Source of the DNA: Xenophilus aerolatus | GTDB lineage: Bacteria > Pseudomonadota > Gammaproteobacteria > Burkholderiales > Burkholderiaceae_C | NCBI GenBank assembly: GCA_030418545.1 | Contig: QAIB01000023.1 | Span: 1 to 32,466, forward strand | Direction: 5' to 3' | DNA: 32,466 nt | Program-made: the position numbers and the translations under genes | Shown here: one piece after another, positions 1-7,412 of the stretch | Position numbering within the stretch: the stretch's first letter is position 1 | Layout of the letters: each line of letters begins with the position of its first letter | The notes under the pieces: generated by a model | Databases searched by the model: none | Seen by the model: only the letters and a program-made list of their open reading frames with translations | What the model was told of the DNA's origin: nothing

Positions 1-59
1 ATAGCCTCAGCCTTGAACTCCTGTGTGTACTGCCTCTTGGGCAGCTTGCCTTCTCTCAT
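1..59 (-). CDS. IS3-family transposase OrfA, N-terminal part (partial)
   Basis: The first 19 codons of an OrfA-type transposase subunit are visible, beginning MREGKLPKRQYTQEFKAEA. The K-R-x-Y-T-x-E-F-K-x-E-A pattern is typical of the start of the OrfA helix-turn-helix domain, which binds the element ends and is fused to OrfB by programmed frameshifting in intact IS3 elements. A GGAG ribosome binding site lies about 7 bases before the ATG. The gene runs off the left edge, so intactness is unknown. The family call rests only on this short stretch. Confidence 0.6.
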   Translation of the reverse strand, partial: MREGKLPKRQYTQEFKAEA

Positions 60-122
60 TTCGATTCTCCGTACCTCTGAAGTTATCAACTTCCTGCTGT
101 ACGTGAAATCGAGGCAGGGTCA
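1..122 (-). mobile_element. IS3-family insertion sequence, terminal fragment
   Basis: This is one end of an insertion sequence that continues off the left edge. Read on the minus strand, the terminus begins TGACCCTGCC at position 122 and leads, after about 60 bases, to an OrfA-like start at 59. On its other side the sequence changes abruptly into an IS66 transposase reading frame (F-A-G-S at about 124), so the element appears to have landed inside IS66 tnpC. The opposite end is not in the window, so neither the paired inverted repeat nor the target duplication can be checked. Confidence 0.6.
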
Positions 123-312
123 GTTCGCCGGCAGCCTACGCGCAGGCCAGCGGGCCGCAGCGGTCATGAGCCTGGTGCGCTCGGCCAAGATCAACGGCCA
201 CGACCCGTACGCCTACCTCAAGGACGTGCTGGAGCGGCTGCCGACACATCCCGCCAGTCGGATCGAGGAACTGCTGCCGCATCGCTGGACGCCCTTGGCC
301 GCTGCTCACTGA
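123..312 (+). pseudogene. tnpC: IS66 transposase TnpC, C-terminal fragment
   Basis: About 62 codons remain of the TnpC C-terminus, aligning by eye with the end of the complete TnpC at 5835-7412. Shared landmarks are F-x-G-S, R-A-A-A, the S-L-V-x-x-A-K-x-N-G segment, the D-P-x-A-Y-L motif and the I-E-E-L-L-P terminus. The catalytic DDE residues lie upstream and are absent, so the fragment cannot be active. The reading frame remains open into the adjoining IS3 end, but that part is not IS66 sequence. Confidence 0.8.
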
Positions 313-353
313 GCGTGATCGGCGGAGTCAAGATGACTTCGCCGGACGCTTAC
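123..353 (+). mobile_element. IS66-family element remnant (right end)
   Basis: This is the right-hand end of an IS66-family element. It carries the last part of tnpC followed by a terminal repeat, which reads GTAAGCGTCCGGCGAAG from position 353 on the minus strand; the GTAAGCG start is characteristic of IS66 ends. The left part has been removed or displaced by the IS3-type insertion at 122. The terminal repeat differs from that of the complete element at 4976-7978 after GTAAGCGT, so this is a separate IS66 lineage rather than the other half of that copy. Confidence 0.75.
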
Positions 354-366
354 TGCGATCGGACTG

Positions 367-648
367 GTGGAGCACTTCGACGTTGTCAAGCGCGAGCGAC
401 TGGCAGAGGTCGTGGTGACCTATGGATGTAAGGGCAACTATTTCGCGCGTGCATTGGCTGGCAAAGGTGCCAAGCTCATGATCAAGGGTGAGTGGCCCGA
501 AGTGGACGCCAGCAAGGGTGGGCGTCCGCGAACCAGGGTCGGACGAACTCGCGAGACTCTGGCGATGCAGTTGGAGCGAATGGGCATCCAGCCTTCACGC
601 AAACTCGTGGAATGGCACGAGATTCCGCAAAGCGAGGTGCCCTACTGA
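367..648 (+). CDS. Hypothetical protein, probably 5' truncated by IS66
   Basis: An open frame of 93 residues starts at a GTG and ends in TGA at 646-648. The product is basic in the middle (a K-G-G-R-P-R-T-R-V-G-R-T-R run) and ends E-V-P-Y; I do not recognise a family. The frame stays open upstream through the IS66 boundary at 353 and no ribosome binding site precedes the GTG. The likeliest reading is therefore the C-terminal part of a longer protein whose beginning was removed by the IS66 element. Confidence 0.4.
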   Translation: MEHFDVVKRERLAEVVVTYGCKGNYFARALAGKGAKLMIKGEWPEVDASKGGRPRTRVGRTRETLAMQLERMGIQPSRKLVEWHEIPQSEVPY

Positions 649-660
649 CGTTGCGATGGC

Positions 661-819
661 CTACAGCACAGGCGATATCACGCGCCGACGCCTTGGACGA
701 GGCATCGGCGTCGCAGTTGAAGAACTCAATTGGGCATACAGCGACCCATTCAAGCCGGTATCGCTTTCTATCTCCGCGCGGCCCCGTTGAATTGAGTCTA
801 GGTCGTCTGGCATGTTCAT
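661..819 (-). CDS. Small hypothetical protein
   Basis: A 52-residue frame on the minus strand begins M-N-M-P-D-D-L-D and ends after an arginine-rich stretch (P-R-P-R-R-R-R-V). The composition is acidic at the front and basic at the back, and looks protein-like. No good Shine-Dalgarno sequence precedes the ATG, and a second in-frame ATG is two codons later. It lies just downstream of the decayed gene at 839-1638 on the same strand and might be a neighbour from the same lost cluster. No function can be assigned, and the frame may be fortuitous. Confidence 0.25.
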   Translation of the reverse strand: MNMPDDLDSIQRGRAEIESDTGLNGSLYAQLSSSTATPMPRPRRRRVISPVL

Positions 820-838
820 GTGACTGCTGAGGGCCAGA

Positions 839-1638
839 CTATGGCTTTGCCAACAAGCTGTCCGGTAACTGGAAGGTATTCGCGTACTCCTGCTTCAACG
901 CATTCATGACTGCCGAATGGCGTAGAACGATTCGATGAAACTCTGGGGCAAAGTCTGTGTTTGTGTTGGCATCTTTTGTAAATCTTCTAATTCGTCGCGG
1001 AAACTCGCTCCTCGGTCAGGAGCCTCGCCTCGACAACGCTGGATTTTGCATCGTTTCTGAGAGGGTGCTCGCACTGGAAATGAACCGCGCCCATCATTCA
1101 TGACGTGGATGTTCTTTCCTTCAGTATTCTTGAGCCGTATGGAATTCGGGGGACTCCCGCTCTCTGCCACGAATCCTGTTGCAGCCGACTGCCTATTGAT
1201 CGCCTCATTGCTTCTTGGACTTAGGTATCCGAGCGTCCGAGCGAAAGGAAATGGCCCGTGCGTTCGCATAGTCTTCTCCAGCAACAAGCCTGATGGCAAT
1301 CTGCTGCGCTGGCTCGTACGCGGCCACCAAGGTAACACTGGAACTGACAGACACCTCAGCCCACTACTTTCCGTCAACTGCCTGAGCACCGCCGCGTAAC
1401 TTTCAGCGGAGAGAACCCCATCGACCGAGGCAGTCCGGCCATTGAACGCAATCTGCCGGTTCGGAGTATTCACAAGAGCAGCCCAGGCATTGAAGTTGGA
1501 TGGCTGCATCTCCGATACCTGCGGCTGCGAAACATCTTGCAGAGAGTAGCCAGGAAGCTTGGCATTGCTGGATGAGTAGAGCCCAAGGCTGTCCTCTCGC
1601 AGGGCGGGCTCGTTTCTTCGGTCTTCTGGGGCGGTGAT
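839..1638 (-). pseudogene. Decayed gene of unknown function, multiple frameshifts
   Basis: Protein-like sequence runs along the minus strand but jumps between frames. One frame carries N-A-W-A-A-L-V-N-T-P-N-R-Q-I-A-F and A-E-S-Y-A-A-V-L-R-Q-L (about 1370-1500). A second carries S-S-S-V-T-L-V-A-A-Y-E-P-A-Q-Q-I-A-I-R and ends in TGA at 1205. The first frame then resumes with S-A-A-T-G-F-V-A-E-S-G-S. Later pieces read V-V-E-A-R-L-L-T-E-E-R-V, then F-A-P-E-F-H-R-I-V-L-R-H, up to a TAG at 839. One switch maps near a GGG run at about 1350-1360. I do not recognise the family. It directly follows the Old Yellow Enzyme stop codon. Confidence 0.45.
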
Positions 1639-2703
1639 TTACGCGACCTGCAGTGTCGGATAGTCTGTATAGCCCTTGGCGCCACCTGCGTAGAACGTGT
1701 TGGAGTCAGGCGCGTTCAGCGGTGCCTTGGCCCTGATGCGTGCGGGCAGGTCCGGGTTAGCCAGGAAGGCGGTGCCAAAGGCCACAGCGTCAAGCTTACC
1801 TTCGGCAATAGCTGCCTCTGCCTCATCAGCGCTGTAACCCATATTGCCCACCAACACACCCTTGTACTTTTCACGCGCTACGGGCATGACATCGGCCTTC
1901 TGCACGCCTAAGAAATCGGCGCGCATCACGTGCAGGTAGGCTAGCTTGAAGGCATTGAGCCTATCGGCCAGGAAGCCGATGAGGGCCAGGGGGTGGCTGT
2001 CTTTCATGCTGTTGAAGCTGTTGAGGGGCGACAGGCGCAGGCCCACACGTTCGGAACCGATCGCCTGGGTCACGGCAGTGAGTACCTCGAACAGCAAACG
2101 TGCACGGTTTTCCAGCGATCCGCCGTAAGCATCGGTGCGCTGGTTGGGCGTGTCGCGCAGAAACTGGTCAATCAGGTAGCCGTTGGCGCCGTGTACTTCC
2201 ACACCATCAAAGCCGGCGGCAATGGCGTTGCGTGCGCCTTGAGCAAACGCAGCCACGATGCCGGGAATCTCTTCGACGGTCAGGGGGCGGGGCACCGCGT
2301 GCGGCACCTTGCCTTGGGGCGTGTGGATCTCACCCTCAATAGCGGTAGCGCTGCTGGAGACAATGGGGGCGCCATCGGCAGCGCCAGGGTAGGCTGCGCG
2401 GCCAGCGTGCCAGATCTGCATGAAGATGCGTCCGCCCTTGGCGTGCACCGCGTCGGTCACCTGCCTCCAGGCTGCAATCTGCGCGTCTTTGTAGATGCCA
2501 GGCTCATTGACGAAGGCCGATGTACCGGGCGCCACCATGGTGCATTCGGAAATCAGCAGGCCGCCGGTGGCTCGCTGGCTGTAGTACTCGGCCATCAGCG
2601 CGTTGGGCATGTGGCCAGCGTCGGCACGGGCGCGTGTCAGTGGTGCCAGAAGGATGCGGTTGGGCAGGGTGAGAGAACCTACTTGAAGTGGATTGAATAG
2701 CAT
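1639..2703 (-). CDS. Old Yellow Enzyme family NADH:flavin oxidoreductase (NemA-like)
   Basis: This 354-residue FMN enzyme reduces activated C=C bonds, nitro groups or quinone-like electrophiles with NAD(P)H in the cytoplasm. It has the OYE barrel landmarks: an N-terminal F-x-P-L-x-V-G-S-L-x-L-P-N-R strand, Q-I-W-H-A-G-R, G-F-D-G-V-E-x-H-G-A-N-G-Y-L-x-x-Q-F-L with the His-x-x-Asn substrate pair, and Y-G-G-S-x-E-N-R. The ATG at 2703 is preferred because homology begins there; the frame is open about 59 codons further upstream, but that extension includes a tandem repeat and is not OYE-like. The length is normal for the family. It is downstream of, and in the same direction as, the GlxA-type regulator. 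The exact substrate is not visible. Confidence 0.9.
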   Translation of the reverse strand: MLFNPLQVGSLTLPNRILLAPLTRARADAGHMPNALMAEYYSQRATGGLLISECTMVAPGTSAFVNEPGIYKDAQIAAWRQVTDAVHAKGGRIFMQIWHAGRAAYPGAADGAPIVSSSATAIEGEIHTPQGKVPHAVPRPLTVEEIPGIVAAFAQGARNAIAAGFDGVEVHGANGYLIDQFLRDTPNQRTDAYGGSLENRARLLFEVLTAVTQAIGSERVGLRLSPLNSFNSMKDSHPLALIGFLADRLNAFKLAYLHVMRADFLGVQKADVMPVAREKYKGVLVGNMGYSADEAEAAIAEGKLDAVAFGTAFLANPDLPARIRAKAPLNAPDSNTFYAGGAKGYTDYPTLQVA

Positions 2704-2767
2704 GTGGATGAAAACCCAGATTAGTGAACAGAAAACAGTGGTAAAGCTAACAGTATTCCCAATACTC

Positions 2768-2807
2768 AGACCTTTGAAAGGTCTCTGAACTTTGAAAGGT
2801 CTCTGAA
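2768..2807. repeat. Two tandem 18-bp repeats with an embedded palindrome
   Basis: The unit CTTTGAAAGGTCTCTGAA occurs twice head to tail (2772-2789 and 2790-2807) without mismatch. The first copy forms, with its left flank, the palindrome AGACCTTT-G-AAAGGTCT (2768-2784). It lies in the 148-base gap between the regulator stop and the Old Yellow Enzyme start, so it could be an operator or simply a slippage duplication. Confidence 0.6.
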
Positions 2808-2851
2808 GACTGCTTTGGCACGGCTGGTGCTTTTGCACCCAACGCCTTTGG

Positions 2852-3814
2852 TCATCCACCGCGTCGCAACTCCCTGACACCCCGGCCCAGCTTGCGGCGC
2901 AACAGGGCCCGCAGGGTCACCCCATCCGAGTACCCGACCTGTGCGGCGACCTGGTCGACGGTGGCGTTCCCGGTGCGCAAGAGATGGACGGCATGCTCCA
3001 CGCGCAGGTCCTGGAAATACGACAGCGGTGTCTTTCCCAAAACGCTTTGCAGCCGCCGCGCCAAGGTGCGCTCGCTTGTGCCCGCGGCGCTGGCCGCCTC
3101 GGTCAGCGAGAACCCCTGCGCGAGCCGACGTCTGGCCCAGCACTCGAAGCGCTCCACCATCGGGTCGGCATGCGCAAGGTGGTCGGGAATCACGAACTCG
3201 GCTTGCGAACTGCGTGTCTCGACCAGCAGATAGCGTGCCACCAGGGCCGCCAGCGCCGGACTGCGCCCTCGGATGATGCGCAAGGCCAAGTCGACGTGGG
3301 CCAAAGCGGCACCCGCGGTGGTGAAGCGTGTCGAGTTCACGATCATGCGTGACTCGTCCAGCGCGACGTTCGGATAGCGCTGCCGAAACATCGGCCCCAG
3401 CCACCATGACGTCGTCGCACGATGCCCATCAAGCAGGCCACTCTCTGCAAGCAAGAAACTACCGGAGCAAGCGGCACCAAGGTGCGCGCCAGCGGTGGAC
3501 CACTGATGTAGCGCCGCGACCGCGTCGGGCACATCGGGGCGTGTGAGTCGAGCCGAGAGCGTGTCAGGCATCTTGTCGCCAAACGCTGGCACGAGCACTG
3601 CGTCTGGTTCGGGCACACCATGCGCAGTGACCACGGGGACCGTCAAGCCTTGCGCAGTTCGGATGCGACGCCGCACGCCCACCAGCGTGAGCTCTATGTG
3701 CGCGGGAGCCTGTGGCAGCGAGCCCGCCATCGCATTGGCTAAGCCCACTGTGTCAGTGAGCGCCGCAAGCCCCAGATCAAACACGCCATCACAAACAAGG
3801 AGGTGGAGTTTCAT
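2852..3814 (-). CDS. GlxA-type transcriptional regulator (DJ-1/PfpI domain plus AraC helix-turn-helix)
   Basis: The 320-residue product has an N-terminal DJ-1/PfpI-like domain with the nucleophile-elbow-like G-A-A-C-S-G-S-F motif, and a C-terminal AraC/XylS DNA-binding domain. The latter shows F-S-L-T-E-A-A-S-A-A-G-T-S-E-R-T-L-A-R-R followed by V-A-A-Q-V-G-Y-S-D. This architecture is that of GlxA/FtrA-like regulators, which sense a small metabolite. It sits between the Old Yellow Enzyme gene and a divergent monooxygenase-like gene and probably controls one or both. The start is uncertain: ATG 3814 matches the domain start but has no ribosome binding site and abuts a 33-bp inverted repeat, while an in-frame ATG at 3865 would add 17 residues. 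Confidence 0.88.
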   Translation of the reverse strand: MKLHLLVCDGVFDLGLAALTDTVGLANAMAGSLPQAPAHIELTLVGVRRRIRTAQGLTVPVVTAHGVPEPDAVLVPAFGDKMPDTLSARLTRPDVPDAVAALHQWSTAGAHLGAACSGSFLLAESGLLDGHRATTSWWLGPMFRQRYPNVALDESRMIVNSTRFTTAGAALAHVDLALRIIRGRSPALAALVARYLLVETRSSQAEFVIPDHLAHADPMVERFECWARRRLAQGFSLTEAASAAGTSERTLARRLQSVLGKTPLSYFQDLRVEHAVHLLRTGNATVDQVAAQVGYSDGVTLRALLRRKLGRGVRELRRGG

Positions 3815-3847
3815 GGCAACAATGATATCAATGTTGTCATTATTGCC
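3815..3847. promoter_or_regulatory. 33-bp imperfect inverted repeat, likely operator
   Basis: Arms GGCAACAATGA (3815-3825) and TCATTATTGCC (3837-3847) are reverse complements with one mismatch, separated by 11 bases. The element is AT-rich in GC-rich surroundings, directly abuts the regulator's ATG, and lies in the divergent gap with the monooxygenase-like gene. Autoregulation by the GlxA-type protein is the natural inference. Confidence 0.5.
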
Positions 3848-3873
3848 TATAGAGATGTCTGTCATGAAGACTT

Positions 3874-3885
3874 AGACTGCAGTCT
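3874..3885. promoter_or_regulatory. Perfect 12-bp palindrome in divergent promoter region
   Basis: AGACTGCAGTCT is a perfect palindrome 46 bases before the monooxygenase-like start. It is a second candidate protein-binding site in this intergenic region, distinct from the 3815-3847 repeat. Confidence 0.35.
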
Positions 3886-3931
3886 CTTCGATCCCTTCAC
3901 CCACTTTTCCATTTACCCAAAGGAATACAGC

Positions 3932-4234
3932 ATGACCAAGCTCGCCCTGTTTGTTCGCCTCGAAGCTAAACCCGGCCAGGAGGCTGCGCTTGCCGACTTC
4001 CTGGCCAGCGCACTGCCGCTCGCCAATGCCGAGTCCGGCACCACGGCCTGGTTCGCATTGAAGTTTGGCCCTTCGACGTTTGGTGTGTTCGATGCCTTTG
4101 CCGATGAGGCAGGTCGCCAGGCACATCTGAACGGCCAGATCGCCGCGGCCTTGATGGCCAACGCAGCGACCTTGCTCAGTTCTCCGCCCAATATCGAGAA
4201 GGTCGAACTGCTTGCAGCCAAACTGCCTGCATGA
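3932..4234 (+). CDS. Putative quinol monooxygenase (antibiotic biosynthesis monooxygenase, ABM fold)
   Basis: This is a 100-residue cytoplasmic protein with the ABM ferredoxin-like fold pattern: a first strand L-A-L-F-V-R-L-E-A-K-P-G-Q-E, a helix E-A-A-L-A-D-F-L-A-S-A-L-P, a strand T-T-A-W-F-A-L-K-F, then G-V-F-D-A-F-A-D-E-A-G-R-Q-A-H-L. Relatives act as small cofactor-free monooxygenases on quinols or as dimeric chaperone-like proteins; the sequence alone does not prove catalysis. The ATG is preceded by AAAGGAA. It is divergent from the GlxA-type regulator and is probably co-regulated with the Old Yellow Enzyme as an electrophile or quinone response. Confidence 0.8.
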   Translation: MTKLALFVRLEAKPGQEAALADFLASALPLANAESGTTAWFALKFGPSTFGVFDAFADEAGRQAHLNGQIAAALMANAATLLSSPPNIEKVELLAAKLPA

Positions 4235-4345
4235 CAACTCGGCCTTGACCCAATCAGGTCACGCTGCAGGATGGGGGTCACACAGCCCTACGTGCGATCC
4301 CAACCTCCTTGCTGTCATTCTTGCAGCCTATGGATTTTCCGGCGA

Positions 4346-4370
4346 GAAAAGGGCAGATTCAAACCTGCCC
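4346..4370 (-). terminator. Rho-independent terminator-like hairpin (minus strand)
   Basis: On the minus strand GGGCAG, loop GTTTGAAT and CTGCCC form a 6-bp GC-rich stem followed by TTTTC. It overlaps the stop of the gene remnant at 4359. Its loop octamer is identical to that of the hairpin at 10448-10467. Confidence 0.55.
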
Positions 4371-4545
4371 ACCCACACCCTTGAACTTCTCCACAAACGC
4401 TGCGATCTTCTGAAACACCGTCTGCTTCTTGGTGAGGTACTACCGGTTCAGAGGGCTCATCTTGGGCAGCACAGCATTCAGTTCAGTGCCGCTGTCTGAG
4501 GCGAATTCACGTTTCAAGGAATTGGTGATGTGGCAATCCCCCCAT
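4359..4545 (-). pseudogene. Gene remnant with in-frame TAG, unknown function
   Basis: A minus-strand frame reads [18 protein letters not shown], meets TAG at 4440-4442, then continues in the same frame as Y-L-T-K-K-Q-T-V-F-Q-K-I-A-A-F-V-E-K-F to a TGA at 4359. Composition on both sides of the TAG is protein-like and amphipathic. It has no start codon of its own and borders the IS3-family remnant. The family is not recognised. Confidence 0.3.
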
Positions 4546-4569
4546 AAACCATCTCTCTGAGAAGTAGAG

Positions 4570-4975
4570 CTATGCGGCCATGGCCAGCCGCTGTTTGGGG
4601 GTGATGCCGCCCAATGCCATATTTGGGCGTTCATGTTTATACCGACACATCCACTGCGTGGCGTAATCTCGCACTTCATCAAGATTGCGCCAATGGTACT
4701 GCGACAGCCATTCATAGCGAACGGTTCTGTTAAAGCGCTCCACATAGGCATTTTGCTGAGGCTTACCTGGCTGGATGTATTCCAGGCGGATACCTTTGGC
4801 GCTCGCCCAGTTTTGCAGTGTTGCGCTGATGTACTCAGGCCCGTTGTCACAGCGAATGACTTGGGGTTTGCCACGCCACTGCATGATTTGCTCCAAGACC
4901 CGAATCACACGTAGCGAGGGCAATGAGCAGTCCACCTCAATGCGTGGAAATCAACATCAAGACCACGGCATGCTC
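4570..4975 (-). pseudogene. IS3-family transposase OrfB, C-terminal half, cut by IS66
   Basis: The clear part (4570 to about 4935) is the C-terminal half of an IS3-type OrfB integrase domain. It has [24 protein letters not shown] with the second catalytic Asp, and the glutamate region [12 protein letters not shown], ending P-K-Q-R-L-A-M-A-A. Upstream of about 4950 the frame breaks (a TGA is met), and IS66 begins at 4976. The N-terminal half and the first catalytic Asp are missing, so the element is dead. Confidence 0.85.
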
Positions 4976-5076
4976 GTAAGCGTGGCCTCACCACCCCATT
5001 GATGGCACAGCCCTGACCGCCGAGCATGTGTGTCCATATGCAGGACTCTGGACACATCTCTCAATGGAGCGGCCCG

Positions 5077-5430
5077 ATGGTCGAGCGCACTATGCGCAAT
5101 GGCAAACGGATCTACACCTCGGCATTCAAGGCTTGGTTGGTGGAACATGCCCGTGTGCCGGGCGTGTCGGTCTCCGGCCTGGCGGTGCGCCACGGCGTCA
5201 ACGCGAACCTGCTGCGCCACTGGATGCGCCTGGAGCACTGGGGCTCTTCTGCGACTGCTCCCGTGCTGTTGCCCGTGACCGTCACGCAGCCAGAGCCTGC
5301 CGCAGTGCCGACGCGCATGGCCGAAGGATCGGCACCGATTGAGATCGCGCTGGGCGAGGCCGTCGTGCGGGTTCCGGCCGACGCGAACCTTCAGCACCTG
5401 CGCCTCGTCCTGCAGGCGCTGCGCGCATGA
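5077..5430 (+). CDS. tnpA: IS66 accessory protein TnpA
   Basis: This 117-residue protein has the TnpA pattern: a basic N-terminus with Y-T-x-x-F-K, a [18 protein letters not shown] helix-turn-helix, a variable linker and a C-terminal strand [12 protein letters not shown]. It is required with TnpB and TnpC for IS66 transposition. The ATG at 5077 has GGAG eight bases upstream; an in-frame ATG at 5026 would give 134 residues but has poorer spacing. The stop overlaps the tnpB ATG (ATGA). Confidence 0.88.
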   Translation: MVERTMRNGKRIYTSAFKAWLVEHARVPGVSVSGLAVRHGVNANLLRHWMRLEHWGSSATAPVLLPVTVTQPEPAAVPTRMAEGSAPIEIALGEAVVRVPADANLQHLRLVLQALRA

Positions 5431-5774
5431 TCGGCCCGCCAGCGAACACCCAGGTCTGGCTGGTGGCCGGTCACACCGACATGCGCAAGGGCTTCGACGG
5501 CCTGGCCGCGCTGGTGCAGACGGCCCTGGCGCAGAGCCCGTTCAAGGGCCACGTCTTCGTCTTCCGTGGCCGCCGCGGTGACATCGTCAAGCTGCTGTGG
5601 TTCGACGGCCAGGGGCTGTTGCTGCTGAGCAAGCGGCTGGAGCGAGGGCGCTTCATCTGGCCGCAGGCCAGCAGCGGCAGCGTGGCCCTCACGCCAGCGC
5701 AACTGTCCATGCTGCTGGAGGGCATCGACTGGCGCATGCCGGTGCGCACGCACCACCCCGAGTTGGCGGCATAG
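5427..5774 (+). CDS. tnpB: IS66 accessory protein TnpB (Orf2)
   Basis: This 115-residue protein matches the IS66 Orf2 family along its length. Landmarks are [34 protein letters not shown], a [11 protein letters not shown] stretch, and a C-terminal [10 protein letters not shown] segment. Translation is coupled to tnpA through a 4-base overlap. Its biochemical role is unclear, but it is conserved in and needed by IS66 elements. Confidence 0.93.
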   Translation: MIGPPANTQVWLVAGHTDMRKGFDGLAALVQTALAQSPFKGHVFVFRGRRGDIVKLLWFDGQGLLLLSKRLERGRFIWPQASSGSVALTPAQLSMLLEGIDWRMPVRTHHPELAA

Positions 5775-5834
5775 CCACACCGGCGTGCCGTCGGTGGCAC
5801 TACCGATTGCCCAGGGTGCGCCCCTGCGGCACAG

Positions 5835-7412
5835 TTGAGGCCTGTGTCGACACCACCACCCGCCGAGCCCCACACCGTCGAAGGCTTGCTGCGCGTGATC
5901 GAGGTGCGCGATGGCGAACTCGCCGTGCTGCGCCTGATGGTGGACAAGCTCAAGCTGCAACTGCTGCGCCGCGTGCGCGCGCAGTTCGGCAGCTCCAGCG
6001 AACAGCTGCAGGCCAGCCTGATCGACGAGCAGGCGCTGCCCGTTGCGACCTGCAAGCCCACTGGCACCAAGACCGAGGCCGCCAACGCACCCACCATCGA
6101 CCGCAGCCTGCCGGCGCACCTGCCGCGCGAGGCGCAAGTGCATCGCCCCGAGACGAACGCCGCACACCACGACGCATCAGGCCAGCCCTGCGGTTGCACC
6201 GCCTGTGGCGGGCGGCTGCGCCAGATCGGCCAGGACGTCTCCGAGCAACTGGAGTACGTGCCGGCGCGCTTCAAGGTGATCCGCCATGTGCGGCCCAAGC
6301 TGGCCTGCGTGCGCTGCCAGTCCATCTTCCAGGCGGACGCCGCCAGCCGGCCCATCGCACGCGGGCTGGCCGCAGCAGGCCTGCTGGCCCACGTGCTGGT
6401 GTCCAAGTATTGCGACCACCTGCCGCTGTACCGGCAAAGCGGCATCTACGCGCGCAGCGGCGTGCAGATCGACCGCTCCACCATGGCCGGCTGGGTCGAT
6501 CACAGCGAGCGGCTGCTCGCGCCGCTCGTGGCCGCGCTGGGCCGCTACACGCTGGCGGCGGCCAAGCTGCACGCCGACGACACGCCCGTGCCGGTGTTGG
6601 CACCTGGCCAGGGCAAGACGCGCACTGCACGCCTGTGGGTCTACGTGCGCGACGACCGGCCCGCCGGCGCCGGCGAACTACCCGCAGCCTGGTACCAGTA
6701 CACGCCCGACCGCAAGGGCGAACATCCGCAGCGCCACCTGCGCCACTTCCAGGGCGTGCTCCAGGCCGATGCCTACGGCGGCTGGGGCAAGCTATACGAC
6801 AGCGGCCAGGTCACCGAGGCGGCCTGCTGGGCGCATGCACGCCGGCCGTGGTGGGACCTGTACCTGAGCGCCGGCAAGACCGAGGACTCCATCGCAGCCC
6901 AGGCGCTGCAACGCATCGCGGCGCTTTACGCGGTGGAGAAGGAGGTCCGTGGCCAGCCACCGGATGTGCGCAAGGCTCACCGCCAGGCCCGCGCCGGCCC
7001 GCTGCTCGATGAGCTGCACGCCTGGCTGAGCAGCCTGGTGGGGCGCGTGTCGGCCAAGTCCGATCTGGCGCGCGCCATCGGCTACACCCTCACACGCTGG
7101 CAGGCGCTGACGCGCTACCGCGATGACGGGCGCATCGAGATGGACAACAACGCAGCCGAACGTGCCTTGCGCGGGATAGCGCTGGGCCGGGGCAACTACC
7201 TGTTCATGGGCTCGGATGCCGGCGGCGAGCGAGCCGCTGCGATCTACAGCCTGGTGCACACGGCCAAGCTCAACGGGCTCGATCCCGAGGCCTACCTGCG
7301 CGAGGTGCTGGGGCGCATTGCCGACCATCCGATCTGCCAGATCGAGGAACTGCTGCCGTGGAACATCGGCAGAGGCGAGGCGGTGGGCGACGAGCAGCGA
7401 CGCGCCGCATGA
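5835..7412 (+). CDS. tnpC: IS66-family transposase TnpC
   Basis: The 525-residue DDE transposase appears intact. An N-terminal coiled-coil-like helix (L-R-L-M-V-D-K-L-K-L-Q-L-L) and Q-F-G-S-S-S-E precede a zinc-finger-like segment (C-G-C-T-A-C-G-G near 115-125, with C-V-R-C later). The catalytic core has L-H-A-D-D-T-P near 248, Q-A-D-A-Y-G-G near 311 and M-D-N-N-A-A-E-R with Glu near 441. It begins at a TTG (5835), with an in-frame GTG three codons later as alternative. The stop overlaps the start of the fourth gene. Confidence 0.93.
   Translation: MRPVSTPPPAEPHTVEGLLRVIEVRDGELAVLRLMVDKLKLQLLRRVRAQFGSSSEQLQASLIDEQALPVATCKPTGTKTEAANAPTIDRSLPAHLPREAQVHRPETNAAHHDASGQPCGCTACGGRLRQIGQDVSEQLEYVPARFKVIRHVRPKLACVRCQSIFQADAASRPIARGLAAAGLLAHVLVSKYCDHLPLYRQSGIYARSGVQIDRSTMAGWVDHSERLLAPLVAALGRYTLAAAKLHADDTPVPVLAPGQGKTRTARLWVYVRDDRPAGAGELPAAWYQYTPDRKGEHPQRHLRHFQGVLQADAYGGWGKLYDSGQVTEAACWAHARRPWWDLYLSAGKTEDSIAAQALQRIAALYAVEKEVRGQPPDVRKAHRQARAGPLLDELHAWLSSLVGRVSAKSDLARAIGYTLTRWQALTRYRDDGRIEMDNNAAERALRGIALGRGNYLFMGSDAGGERAAAIYSLVHTAKLNGLDPEAYLREVLGRIADHPICQIEELLPWNIGRGEAVGDEQRRAA

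Noticed and set aside
838-939. Plus-strand frame reading D-Y-G-F-A-N-K-L-S-G-N-W-K near 838-939
   Set aside because: It is antisense to the better-supported decayed minus-strand gene and has a stop four codons upstream.
5391-7328. Long minus-strand and alternative plus-strand frames over the IS66 genes
   Set aside because: They are low-complexity Arg/Ala/Gly-rich mirror frames of tnpA-tnpC, a usual effect of high GC content.
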